Assembly (NCBI RefSeq): GCF_030646925.1
Contig: NZ_JAUSKL010000010.1
Coordinates: 1 to 33,356 of the forward strand
Origin: Candidatus Binatus sp.
GTDB taxonomy: Bacteria > Desulfobacterota > Binatia > Binatales > Binataceae
DNA length: 33,356 bases
Reading direction: 5' to 3'
A program made the translations under genes and the position numbers. Shown here one piece after another: positions 23,469-31,937 of the stretch. Below the pieces are notes generated by a model. That model searched no databases. It was not told the origin of the DNA and saw only the letters and a list, made by a program, of their open reading frames with translations. How positions within the stretch are numbered: the first letter of the stretch is position 1; every line of letters begins with the position of its first letter.

Positions 23469-24238
23469 CGTCGCGCACCAGGCGCGGGACGCGGGTCCAC
23501 GATCTGCCGGCCCGTCGGACGCACCTCGAGCGAGCATCCGAACAGCGAATCGTCGCGCACCAGCATCACGACCGCATCCGCGATCTCTTCGGGTTGGATA
23601 ATTTTCGAGGGCATCCAGCTCTTGATGCCAAATTTCTCAGCCTGCTCGAGTCCCTTGCGCACCAGCGGCGTATCGACGATTCCGGGACAGATGCAGTTGA
23701 CGCGAATCTTGCGCTCCGCTTCCCAGCTTGCCAGCGAATGCGTGAAATTCACCACGCCGCCCTTCGCCGCGCCGTACACCGCGTCCTGTCGATGCGGATA
23801 CAGCCCGGCCATCGAGGCCGTGTTGATGATCACGCCGCCGCCGTTCTTTTGCATGATCGGCGCGGCGAGGCCGGTGCCGAGAATCACCGCTTGCAGATCG
23901 ATTTCGACCACCAGATGCCATCGCTCGGCCGGCGCATCCGGAAAGCCCGGCGCGCCCACTCCGATACCCGCGTTGTTGTGCAGAATATCCAGGCGTCCGA
24001 ACTTCGTGATCGCGGTATTGAACATCCGCCGCGTATCTTCGATCTTCACTACGTCGGCGCGCACGAAGACCGCCTTGCCGCCTGCATCTTCGATCCGCTT
24101 GACGGTCTCGATACCGCCGGCCTCGTCGAGGTCCGCAACTACGATCGATGCACCTTCGCGCGCGAGCCGTTCCGACGTTGCGCGTCCGATTCCCGAGCCG
24201 CCGCCTGTGATGACGCCGACTTTACCCCTGATTTCCAT
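23465..24238 (-). CDS. Short-chain dehydrogenase/reductase
   Basis: A 257-residue classical SDR. The cofactor loop ITGGGSGIGRA lies at about residues 10-20, VADLDEAGG is the dinucleotide-selecting region (the Asp after beta-2 favours NAD), HNNAG follows, then the catalytic Ser in INTASMAGLY and Tyr/Lys in AVYGAAKGGV. CPGIVDTPLV and the C-terminal SLEVRPTGRQIV are also typical. AAGGAGG lies 7 nt before the ATG, one of the strongest ribosome-binding sites here. The stop overlaps the DUF2141 start (ATGA). The DUF1634 gene is 18 bp upstream. The substrate is unknown; such enzymes are abundant in lineages that degrade alkanes, sterols or hydroxy-acyl compounds. Confidence 0.92.
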   Translation of the reverse strand: MEIRGKVGVITGGGSGIGRATSERLAREGASIVVADLDEAGGIETVKRIEDAGGKAVFVRADVVKIEDTRRMFNTAITKFGRLDILHNNAGIGVGAPGFPDAPAERWHLVVEIDLQAVILGTGLAAPIMQKNGGGVIINTASMAGLYPHRQDAVYGAAKGGVVNFTHSLASWEAERKIRVNCICPGIVDTPLVRKGLEQAEKFGIKSWMPSKIIQPEEIADAVVMLVRDDSLFGCSLEVRPTGRQIVDPRPAPGARR

Positions 24239-24256
24239 TCGCGAAACCTCCTTCGG

Positions 24257-24646
24257 CTAACCCACGCTCCCGACCAGCACGCCGACGATCAAACCGGCGA
24301 GCACGTAGCCGGTGAACGCCACAAAAGTATAGTCGCGTTCCTTGATGAAGAGCAGGAAGCAGAACGCAACGCGTGCGAGCGGCACCAGCGTCAGCACGAA
24401 CAGCCCGATCGTCAGCACCGCGTGCGGATTGCCTTGTTTCATGCGATCGACGAGCAGCGAAAATTTTTCCTTGCCGATCAGATGCCCCTGCTGCACCGCG
24501 TTGTAACGCTGGACGTAGTAATCGGGCGCGTAAGTGTATGTGAGCACCAGGCCGGCTATCAGCACGATCATCGCGACGATTAGAATCGTGCGCAGCAGAA
24601 TCGGCGTCCACACGCGGAGAATTCGATCTTCTTCCTGTTTTGGCAC
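24257..24646 (-). CDS. DUF1634-family membrane protein
   Basis: A protein of about 129 residues with three membrane helices: TILIVAMIVLIAGLVLTYTY (about 18-37), HAVLTIGLFVLTLVPLARVA (about 77-96) and YTFVAFTGYVLAGLIVGVLV (about 106-125). DUF1634 proteins are commonly encoded next to TauE/SafE permeases, as here, and may be accessory subunits. GTG 24646 is chosen because GGGGAT is spaced six bases upstream; TTG 24652, overlapping the permease stop as TTGA, is an alternative. Since the adjacent permease gene is broken, this subunit may now lack its partner. Confidence 0.78.
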   Translation of the reverse strand: MPKQEEDRILRVWTPILLRTILIVAMIVLIAGLVLTYTYAPDYYVQRYNAVQQGHLIGKEKFSLLVDRMKQGNPHAVLTIGLFVLTLVPLARVAFCFLLFIKERDYTFVAFTGYVLAGLIVGVLVGSVG

Positions 24647-24648
24647 TG

Positions 24649-25217
24649 TCAAATCCCCGACATCGCGCGCCAGCCCATCTCGGCGGCGATCAGCAGCAGA
24701 ATAATCACAAAGAAAATTCGGAGCGATTCGACTTTGAGATGCGCCAGTACGCGGCTGCCCGCGAGCGCGCCGACCGTCACCCCGATCGCGACCGGCGCCG
24801 CGATCGTCGTCGCAACATCGCCGCGCGCCAGGAACACCAGCGCGCCCGCGCCCGCGGTCACGCCAATCATGAAGTTGCTGGTCGCGCTCGAAACATCGCG
24901 GCGAACATCAGTTCGAGCACCACGGTCGGCACCACGCCGGCGAGATACGCGCCGATCACCGCGCCGGTGACGGTCGCGCACTCGAGTACCATCGCGACTT
25001 TCAGATTGGTCCATCCGTCGCGCACGAACGCGACGCTCGCGCCGGCGCTCGTCGCGACTACCGAGATCAGGCTCGCGCCGATCGCGACCTGCATCGGCAT
25101 GTGCGCGAAAATCACCAGCGCGGGCACGATAAACACCCCGCCGCCGAGCCCCGAGATCGCGCCGACAAAGCCCGCGCCGATCGCCAGCGCCAGCAAACTT
25201 CCGAGAATGCTAAGCAA
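24649..25217 (-). pseudogene. TauE/SafE-family permease with internal deletion and frame change
   Basis: TauE/SafE permeases export sulfite, sulfoacetate or related anions and have two similar halves of about four helices. The first frame (TTG 25217) reads LLALAIGAGFVGAISGLGGG, then VAIGASLISVVATSAGASVA, and runs normally to VVPTVVLELMFAAMF. It then hits a stop after ARPATS. In another frame the sequence resumes as ATSNFMIGVTAGAGALVFLA and ends LLLIAAEMGWRAMSGI, the normal end of the second half. The connecting loop and the second GxLGIGGG helix, roughly 80 residues, are absent; the junction is near 24883-24900. The product cannot be a normal permease. Deletion or assembly error are both possible. 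Confidence 0.82.
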
Positions 25218-25247
25218 CCTGGGCGCTCCGCGATGGCGACGACGCGC

Positions 25248-25781
25248 TCAGATCTCGCAGACCGGACGTTCCAGGTCGAGCACCATCAGCAGACGCCCGA
25301 AACCGATATACTGCCCGACCGCCATGCCCAGCTCGACGACTTCCGCGTCGCTGAACTGCGCGCGCAGTCGCCGGAAAAAGTCGTCGTCGATCGATTTGTG
25401 ATCGAGCGCCATCAGTTCCGCAAATTCGAGCGCGACTTTTTCGCTTTCGCTGAAAATTGCATCGGTGCGATATGAGCCGAGCCGCGAGATCTTTTCTTCG
25501 GTCAATCCTTTTTCCATCGCCGATGGAAAACGCGCCTTCTTTCAAGTGAGGCACTGGTTCAGCTCGGCGATTCTGAGCCGCACCATCTCCTTCAGCGCAG
25601 GATCGACGATGCCGCCGTTGTGTAGCGGATAGTAGAACTTGAAGTAATTCTCGAGCATGTCGGGCCGATGGGCCATCACGCGGAGCACGGTGGAATCGGC
25701 GCCTTTGGCGTCGGCGGCTTCGGCCTGCCGGCGGAAATCGCCGGCCAGTTGCTCGTTGCCGAGCGGTTCTAATCGCGACAT
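25248..25781 (-). CDS. AhpD-like (carboxymuconolactone decarboxylase family) protein with C-L-T-Sec motif
   Basis: AhpD-like proteins are thiol peroxidase/reductase-type enzymes with a redox CxxC in the alkylhydroperoxidase fold. This 177-residue protein reads MSRLEPLGNEQLAGDFRRQA, HRPDMLENYFKFYYPLHNGG, KEMVRLRIAELNQCLT, then an in-frame TGA (25544-25542, residue 80), KKARFPSAMEKGLTEEKISR, FSESEKVALEFAELMALDHK and GMAVGQYIGFGRLLMVLDLE to a final TGA. The expected sequence is NQCxxC, so UGA replaces the second Cys, giving CxxU. A perfect 9-bp hairpin with a GGC loop begins 11 nt after the UGA. Conventional calling yields two fragments, 25542-25781 and 25248-25517. GAGGAGGA precedes the ATG at 25781. 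The downstream half is fully family-like, arguing against decay. Confidence 0.9.
25510..25530 (-). promoter_or_regulatory. Predicted bacterial SECIS hairpin of the AhpD-like gene
   Basis: Arms TTTTCCATC and GATGGAAAA form a 9-bp perfect stem around a GGC loop. The loop lies 21-23 nt after the UGA, within the bacterial SECIS window, with G in the first loop positions. The loop sequence is the same as in the rhodanese hairpin while the stem sequences are unrelated, as expected for structure-based recognition by SelB. Confidence 0.8.
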
Positions 25782-25857
25782 TGGTCCTCCTCGCGGCCAT
25801 GCGCGCCGCGCGTGCTCTGCAATCTAATTGGATTGGCTGGGCTGCGGCAATCTGGAC

Positions 25858-26708
25858 TCAGAGCGGCCGCAGATTGAGCATCTCGAGCGCGCCGCGCGGA
25901 TTCGCGCGCAGCCCGCGCTCGATACCATCGGTGATTTCGCGCACCGCGCGCACCGGCTCCGGCGCCTGCCATACCGGCGCGCCGACCACCACGTAATCTG
26001 CGCCTGCACGGATCGCATCGACGGCCCCGCTCACGTGCGACGGCCCATCGATCCCGTGCGACTGTCCATCGACGCCGGGCCGCAAGCTCAGCCCCGACGT
26101 CACGATCACGAAGCGGCGCCCGCCGATTCCACGCACGCGCGAAATCTGATGCGGCGACGTGACGACGCCGTCGAGCGAAGCGTCCGCCGCGAGCCGCGCG
26201 ATCTCGGCGACTCGATCCGCGCATACCGTATGCCGTCCCTGCGGACCGATCAGCCGCGGCTGATTCGGCGACAGGCCCGCAACGCAAGCATCGCGACCGC
26301 GAGCACGTTCGGACGCCTGAGCCCCTCGACCCGGCATACGCGCGCCACTTCCGCCCGGGTGCGCGTCATCATGTCCATGATGCAAGCGGCCGAGCCTGAC
26401 GCCTGGATGTCGAACATCTTGACGCCGAGCCGCGCCGCCTCGACCGCCGCGCGCGGCACTCGACTCGGGCTTTCGTGGAACCTGAGATCGAGGAACACTT
26501 CCGCGCCGCGCTGGCGAATCTCGCGGATGAAATCAGGCCCGCCGCCGACGAACAACGCGCGCCCCACCTTGAACATCCCGACCACGCGCGCGAGCCGATC
26601 CACCAGCTTCAGCGCCTCGCGCCGATCTCCAAGGTCGAGCGACACGACCAGCCGGTCGCGCAGCGCGGTTTGTCGAATCAGGCCTGGGAACGGCCAGTAC
26701 TGGGTCAT
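25858..26708 (-). pseudogene. pyrF: Orotidine-5'-phosphate decarboxylase-like gene, frameshifted and catalytically degenerate
   Basis: The N-terminal frame (ATG 26708, GGAGAG upstream) reads RLVVSLDLGDRREALKLVD, VGMFKVGRALFVGGGPDFI and EVFLDLRFHESPSRV, the OMP decarboxylase order; the frame ends at 26250. From about 26280 the homology continues in another frame: VAGLSPNQPRLIGPQG, VVTSPHQISRVRGIGGRRFV and GADYVVVGAPVWQ, ending at 25858. One base appears lost near 26278-26288. The catalytic DxKxxxD array (normally LDLKFHDIP) reads LDLRFHESP, so the Lys is Arg and the Asp is Glu. The phosphate-binding Arg of VVGRPI is Ala (VVGAPV). It is therefore either a decayed paralogue or a protein with another role whose frame is broken by sequencing error. 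A functional pyrF probably exists elsewhere. Confidence 0.75.
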
Positions 26709-27036
26709 CGCGACTCTCCGTCGAATTGGTCGTGCCGCCGCCTCCCATCGCTCCCTCTCATCAATTATGCCGATAGCGCGTGGTGTCAAGGAGAGCGGCG
26801 CGCGCTCCGAAATGTTAATCTGATGCAGTCGCGTTACTGCATGGCCGTGACTGCGGAAAAGCGCATCGCACCCGTCGATCGAAGCGGTATTGCTGGCGTT
26901 TCGCCCGCCCCATCGGCGGCATCGCGCTTGCTCTGTAGGGGTACGCGGCAACGCAGATGACCCAGATTGAATCAGTTCGCGCCAACGCGCTACGTCAATT
27001 ACACGGACCGGCATTTCCGGCCCCAGGTGAGGCAGG
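26709..27036. other. Divergent intergenic region, no gene seen
   Basis: 328 bp between the pyrF-like gene and the histidine kinase gene. I see a 7-bp inverted repeat ATGCAGT...ACTGCAT with a 6-nt gap at 26823-26842, and a GAGCG/CGCTC hairpin near 26795-26809. No convincing -35/-10 pair or sigma54 -24/-12 element could be fixed. ORFs crossing it do not look like proteins. Confidence 0.5.
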
Positions 27037-28457
27037 ATGTTCGGCATAATCATCATCGCAATTATCGTGTACGCCGTCATTCAGCATCGAAAGCGCAATC
27101 GCTTGCGCTGGATGAAGTGGGGCGGCGACGAGTGGCAGAAATGGGCCGGCGACGAATGCGCCTCGAAGACCTCGCAAGCGGAACGCTACGCGCACGATTT
27201 CGAAACGAAGATGTCGCGGCGATTCGATGCCAGCGCCGAGAAGTTCGAGCACAAGATGCGCCAGCGGTTCGACAAGCAGACGCGCAAATACGGCGGCGTC
27301 AGCGCCGACCCGGCGGAAGATCACACGCAGCCGCAATTCAAGACTGACGCCGAGCGCCAGGCATACAATCGCGCGCGCCGTCGCGCGGCGGCCGAGGCCG
27401 GCTTCTACGTCCATCTGATGTGGTACGGGGTCGTGATCGGATTCCTGTTCATCATCAATCTCGTCACCGGCGGCTTCGGCTCGTATCCGTGGTTTCTGTG
27501 GCCGGCGCTTGGCTGGGGCTTCGGCGTCGCGAGCCATTTCTCGGCGGTTTACGGATGGCGATGGGTCCACGATCGCGTCTTCGAGCCGGCGATTCAGCGC
27601 GAGGTGCAGCGCGAAGTGACCAAGGAGAAAGAGCATCTTCGCACCGAGAAGCAGGCTTCGCTCGACGAATTGACCGCGACCTTCGCGCACGAGATTCGGA
27701 ATCCCATCGCGGCCGCAAAGAGCCTCGTGCAGCAGATGGGCGAGGATCCGACGTCGCATGAGAACGTCGAGTACGCGAAGGTCGCGCTCGATGAACTCGC
27801 GCGCGTCGAGCGCAGCGTGTCGCATCTGCTGAAGTACGCGAAGGAGGAGGATTACAACTTCGAAAACGTCAATCTCTCGTCGGTGCTGGACGGCGCGCTC
27901 ACCCAGATGCGCAGCAAGCTCGAGGCGAACTCAATCGTGGTGTCGCGCGCCTATCTCAGCGGACCGACGGTGCGCGCCGACGCCGACAAGTTGCGCCAGG
28001 TCTTTTCGAACATCATCGACAACGCGATCGACGCAATGGAATCGACGACGGGCGAACGCCGTCTCGAGTTCGCGATCCAAAACAACGGCGAGGGGATGGC
28101 CGCGGTGAGAATCCGGGACAACGGCTGCGGCATCGCGGATGACAAGCTCGCGAAAATCTATAATCCGTTTTACACGTCGAAGAGCAACGGCACCGGCCTC
28201 GGTCTCGGCGTCGCAAAAAAAGTGATCGATGCGCATCGCGGCATGATTCAGGTGCAGAGCAAAGTCGGAACTGGCACCGAGTTTATTCTCGCGATTCCAC
28301 TGAGCGACGCGATGCGCCAGGCTGCCGATGCTGATGGCGACAACGACAGCGAAAACGATCAGCCGCCGGAGAATGGCTATGCGCCGGCACAGCCGCCGTC
28401 GCCGATCATGACTGCGCCGATCGCATCGCCGGCCGCTGAAACCTCGAGGTTGCGCAA

Positions 28458-28461
<4 letters not shown>
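27037..28461 (+). CDS. Membrane histidine kinase with 2TM-type domain
   Basis: A 474-residue sensor kinase. A short N-terminal membrane helix ([14 protein letters not shown]) is followed by a charged linker (about 20-110), then a 2TM-type domain ([20 protein letters not shown] and the [16 protein letters not shown] region, about 123-170). The DHp domain has the phospho-acceptor His218 in FAHEIRNPI. The ATPase domain shows the N-box [13 protein letters not shown]1 DNGCGI (361-366), F-box NPFYTSK and G2 GTGLGL (385-390). The last 50 residues are acidic then Pro-rich and likely disordered. AGG lies just before the ATG. Its TGA overlaps the TTG start of the regulator gene, marking a cognate pair. 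The signal sensed is unknown. Confidence 0.95.
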
Positions 28462-29903
<1,442 letters not shown>

Positions 29904-29933
29904 CTTACAGGCCTCCTTGCGAGGGAAACAACA

Positions 29934-30464
29934 ATGGATACTGAAACGCAATCGCCAATTACCAATTCGACTACTAACTCCACTAAAGATGTGGATACTA
30001 ACTTGAATACTAACTCGACCTCGGGCATGAAGATTCATCCGCCGCTGCTGGCGGCGGCGTTGCTGGCCGCGACACTGATCCTGCATTTCATTCTGCCGGA
30101 AAATCGCACCGTCGCGTGGCATCACGTGATCGGGCTGTTGATAGTCGCGGCCGGCGTCGGAATCTGCGTTTTTCCCGCCGCGGTTTTCCAGGCGCGCGAC
30201 ACCACCAAAAATCCGTACGGCGAACCGGCGGCGTTCGTCGTGCAGCCGCCTTATACCTTCACGCGCAACCCGATGTACCTCGGGCTTACGACCGCGCTCG
30301 CAGGATTTGCGATCTTCTTCGGTTCGATCGTGATGCTCGCGGCGCCGGCCATCTTCGCTTTCGTGATCGATGGCAAGGTCATTCCGCGCGAGGAAGCAAC
30401 GATGGAGCGGCTGTTCGGCCAGCAATACCTCGATTACAAAAACCGCGTGCGGCGTTGGCTATAG
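29934..30464 (+). CDS. Isoprenylcysteine carboxyl methyltransferase-like membrane protein
   Basis: A 176-residue integral membrane protein of the ICMT/PEMT-like family of bacterial methyltransferases. Helices at about 37-54 (LLAAALLAATLILHFILP) and 62-85 are followed by PPYTFTRNPMYLGLTTALAG, the hallmark RNPMYxG cofactor-binding loop, then two helices and EEATMERLFGQQYLDYKNRV RRW, the conserved C-terminal motif. The first 31 residues are an odd Asn/Thr/Ser-rich tail (TNSTTNSTKDVDTN) encoded by AT-rich DNA with ACTAACT repeated three times. ATG 29934 has GAGGGAAA upstream; Met32 would be the start without the tail. It lies 30 bp after the regulator gene. The substrate is unknown. Confidence 0.82.
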   Translation: MDTETQSPITNSTTNSTKDVDTNLNTNSTSGMKIHPPLLAAALLAATLILHFILPENRTVAWHHVIGLLIVAAGVGICVFPAAVFQARDTTKNPYGEPAAFVVQPPYTFTRNPMYLGLTTALAGFAIFFGSIVMLAAPAIFAFVIDGKVIPREEATMERLFGQQYLDYKNRVRRWL

Positions 30465-30529
30465 AGCGCGATCAGGCAGGGCCTGCGTATCGAAGCAACT
30501 AACGACCAGCATTCAAGGAGGCATCAATC

Positions 30530-31273
30530 ATGTTCCTGAAACGATTCTTCAAACTGTTCGGCGGCAAGTTGAGCCGCTGGATCAAGGCGCGCGAGGCGCG
30601 CGATCCCGAAGCGGTTTACGAATCCGCCATTGCCGATCGCGTCCAGCGCTATCATCAACTCAAGAGCGCGGCGGCCGGCGTGATCTACATGCGCAACAAG
30701 CTCGAACGTGAACTGCGCGAGAAACTCACCGAGATGAACGAAGTCGATGAAGAGGCCGGCCAAGCCGCCGACATGAACGAGGATCAGTGCGCGCTGATCC
30801 TGATTCAGCGCAAGCACGTGCTCGACGCGGATTGCTCGCGGCTGCGCGAAGAGCTCGGCGAGCTGACCGCGGAGGCCGAGGAAGCCAAGAAAAATCTGAT
30901 CTCGTTCAAAGGCGAAATCGAAAAGCTGAAAATCGAAAAGGTGCGGATGATCGCGCGGCTCAAGAATGCCCAGGCCCGCGTGCGGATTCAGCGCGCGCTC
31001 GAAGAGATTTCGTACGACGAAGACGTCCGCGCGCTCGAGGACGTGCGCGATTCGATTCAGCGGATGCTCGCGCAGGCGGGCGTGAACCGCGAAATCGCGG
31101 GCTCCGAACTCGACGACAAGCTCGGGGCGATTCGCCAGCGCAATGCGCAGTCCAAAGCCCAGGCCGAACTCAATGAGCTGAAGCGCAAGCGCCGTCCGCC
31201 GCTCGCGCCGATGGACATCTTCACCGCGGCGGCGCAATCGGCGTCGAATGGCGAGATCAAGCACGCGAGCTGA
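30530..31273 (+). CDS. pspA: PspA/IM30-family phage-shock protein
   Basis: A 247-residue, almost entirely helical coiled-coil protein of the PspA/IM30/Vipp1 (ESCRT-III-like) family, which coats and repairs stressed inner membranes. The N-terminal amphipathic helix is MFLKRFFKLFGGKLSRWIKA; DPEAVYESAIADRVQRYHQL and MRNKLERELREKLTEMNEVD continue the hairpin, and a long charged coil runs to about residue 150. The C-terminus is basic then Ala/Ser-rich. AAGGAGG provides a strong ribosome-binding site. It sits downstream of a kinase/NtrC-type activator pair, which fits PspF-like sigma54 control of pspA in enterobacteria, though this activator is phosphorylation-dependent. Subfamily placement is by overall pattern. 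Confidence 0.8.
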   Translation: MFLKRFFKLFGGKLSRWIKAREARDPEAVYESAIADRVQRYHQLKSAAAGVIYMRNKLERELREKLTEMNEVDEEAGQAADMNEDQCALILIQRKHVLDADCSRLREELGELTAEAEEAKKNLISFKGEIEKLKIEKVRMIARLKNAQARVRIQRALEEISYDEDVRALEDVRDSIQRMLAQAGVNREIAGSELDDKLGAIRQRNAQSKAQAELNELKRKRRPPLAPMDIFTAAAQSASNGEIKHAS

Positions 31274-31292
31274 TCGCTCACGAGCAACTGCA

Positions 31293-31859
31293 ATGACGAC
31301 GGCGCAGATGATGACGCGGATCGCAGCGACGCTCGCATTGCCGAGCCTCTGCGCCGTCGCTTCTTCCTGCACCACGGTCTATGGCGCCGGATTTACCAGG
31401 GCTTCTGTTATCGGCGGTCCGATGACGGTTGACGGCCCGATGATGGTGCACGGTTCCCTGACCGTCGGCGGTCCCGCCACCGTGCATGGCGGCGTCGCAG
31501 CGCAAAAGTTGGTCGTCGGCGGGCCGGTCGAGACTGCATTTCCGAAGGGAGAAGTTCCCGGTCCCGCCGGCCAGACTGTGAGCGGCGACCTCATCATCGG
31601 AGGACCGCTCACGGTCAACGGTCCGCTGGTTGTCGATGGCACGCTCAAAATCGGCGGACCCCTCAAATCGAGACGTCCACTTCTGCTTCCTCGATCGGAG
31701 GCGGAATCGGCTCTCCATGCTGTTTCAGGCTCAGAAGATAGCCGACGATTGCTTCCTCGATATTGCGAACCGCAGCATCGCGTGAGTCACCCTGCGAAAC
31801 GCATCCGGGAAGGGCAGGAACTTCGGCGACGAATACCTGGTCTTCGTCCTGATGAATGA
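31293..31859 (+). CDS. Repeat-containing probable lipoprotein with an unusual tail
   Basis: A 188-residue product. The N-terminus MTTAQMMTRIAATLALPSLC then AVASSCTTVYG is a likely lipoprotein signal with an imperfect lipobox (ASSC). Residues about 35-125 are repeats of the type IGGPMTVDGPMMVHGSLTVG and IIGGPLTVNGPLVVDG, a beta-solenoid pattern with V/G alternation as in bactofilin-like proteins. From about residue 126 the sequence turns Arg-rich and non-repetitive (SRRPLLLPRSEAESALHAVS) because the frame runs antisense through hicB. The real protein may have lost its own stop. It follows pspA by 19 bp, probably in the same operon. Only the first two thirds look like selected protein. Confidence 0.65.
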   Translation: MTTAQMMTRIAATLALPSLCAVASSCTTVYGAGFTRASVIGGPMTVDGPMMVHGSLTVGGPATVHGGVAAQKLVVGGPVETAFPKGEVPGPAGQTVSGDLIIGGPLTVNGPLVVDGTLKIGGPLKSRRPLLLPRSEAESALHAVSGSEDSRRLLPRYCEPQHRVSHPAKRIREGQELRRRIPGLRPDE

Positions 31860-31875
31860 ATACGCGGAACTTCAT
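31663..31875 (-). CDS. hicB: Orphan HicB-family protein
   Basis: A 70-residue protein with the HicB fold: MKFRVFIHQDEDQVFVAEVP, then ALPGCVSQGDSRDAAVRNIE and EAIVGYLLSLKQHGEPIPPP. ALPGCVSQGDS is the family hallmark. HicB normally neutralises the HicA mRNA interferase, which is absent on either side, and there is no C-terminal DNA-binding domain, so this is a short, solitary member. GAGGAG lies just upstream of ATG 31875; the open frame to 31917 would include the promoter. It overlaps the repeat lipoprotein gene antisense over 197 bp. Short orphan HicB genes are common and their role is unclear. Confidence 0.88.
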   Translation of the reverse strand: MKFRVFIHQDEDQVFVAEVPALPGCVSQGDSRDAAVRNIEEAIVGYLLSLKQHGEPIPPPIEEAEVDVSI

Positions 31876-31900
31876 CTCTAGCTCCTCGGCGTTTGCAACG

Positions 31901-31909
31901 ATTCTAGCA
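31901..31909 (-). promoter_or_regulatory. Extended -10 promoter of hicB
   Basis: TGCTAGAAT on the minus strand matches the extended -10 TGnTATAAT with one mismatch in the hexamer. No -35 is needed for this class and none is seen. Transcription would start near 31894, giving a leader of about 19 nt containing GAGGAG before the ATG at 31875. Confidence 0.5.
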
Positions 31910-31937
31910 CACTTCATTCAGCGCGATTTTGTTGCGG

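Noticed and set aside
23456-24583. 375-aa plus-strand ORF
   Set aside because: It lies antisense to the SDR and DUF1634 genes, which have full family motifs.
24880-24905. Third selenocysteine candidate at the TGA inside the TauE gene
   Set aside because: Sequence after this TGA in the same frame is not permease-like; the homology resumes in another frame, so it is a deletion with frame change.
25542-25781. 79-aa ORF as a complete short gene, with 25248-25517 as a second gene
   Set aside because: The two pieces are in the same frame, separated only by one TGA at the CxxC position, and together form one normal-length AhpD-like protein.
26270-26295. Programmed frameshift in the pyrF-like gene
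   Set aside because: No slippery heptamer or obvious stimulatory structure was seen, and the catalytic residues are also degraded.
30465-30529. Sigma54 -24/-12 promoter upstream of pspA
   Set aside because: GG and GC elements near 30475-30486 have the wrong spacing (8 instead of 10); other upstream gaps gave no better match.
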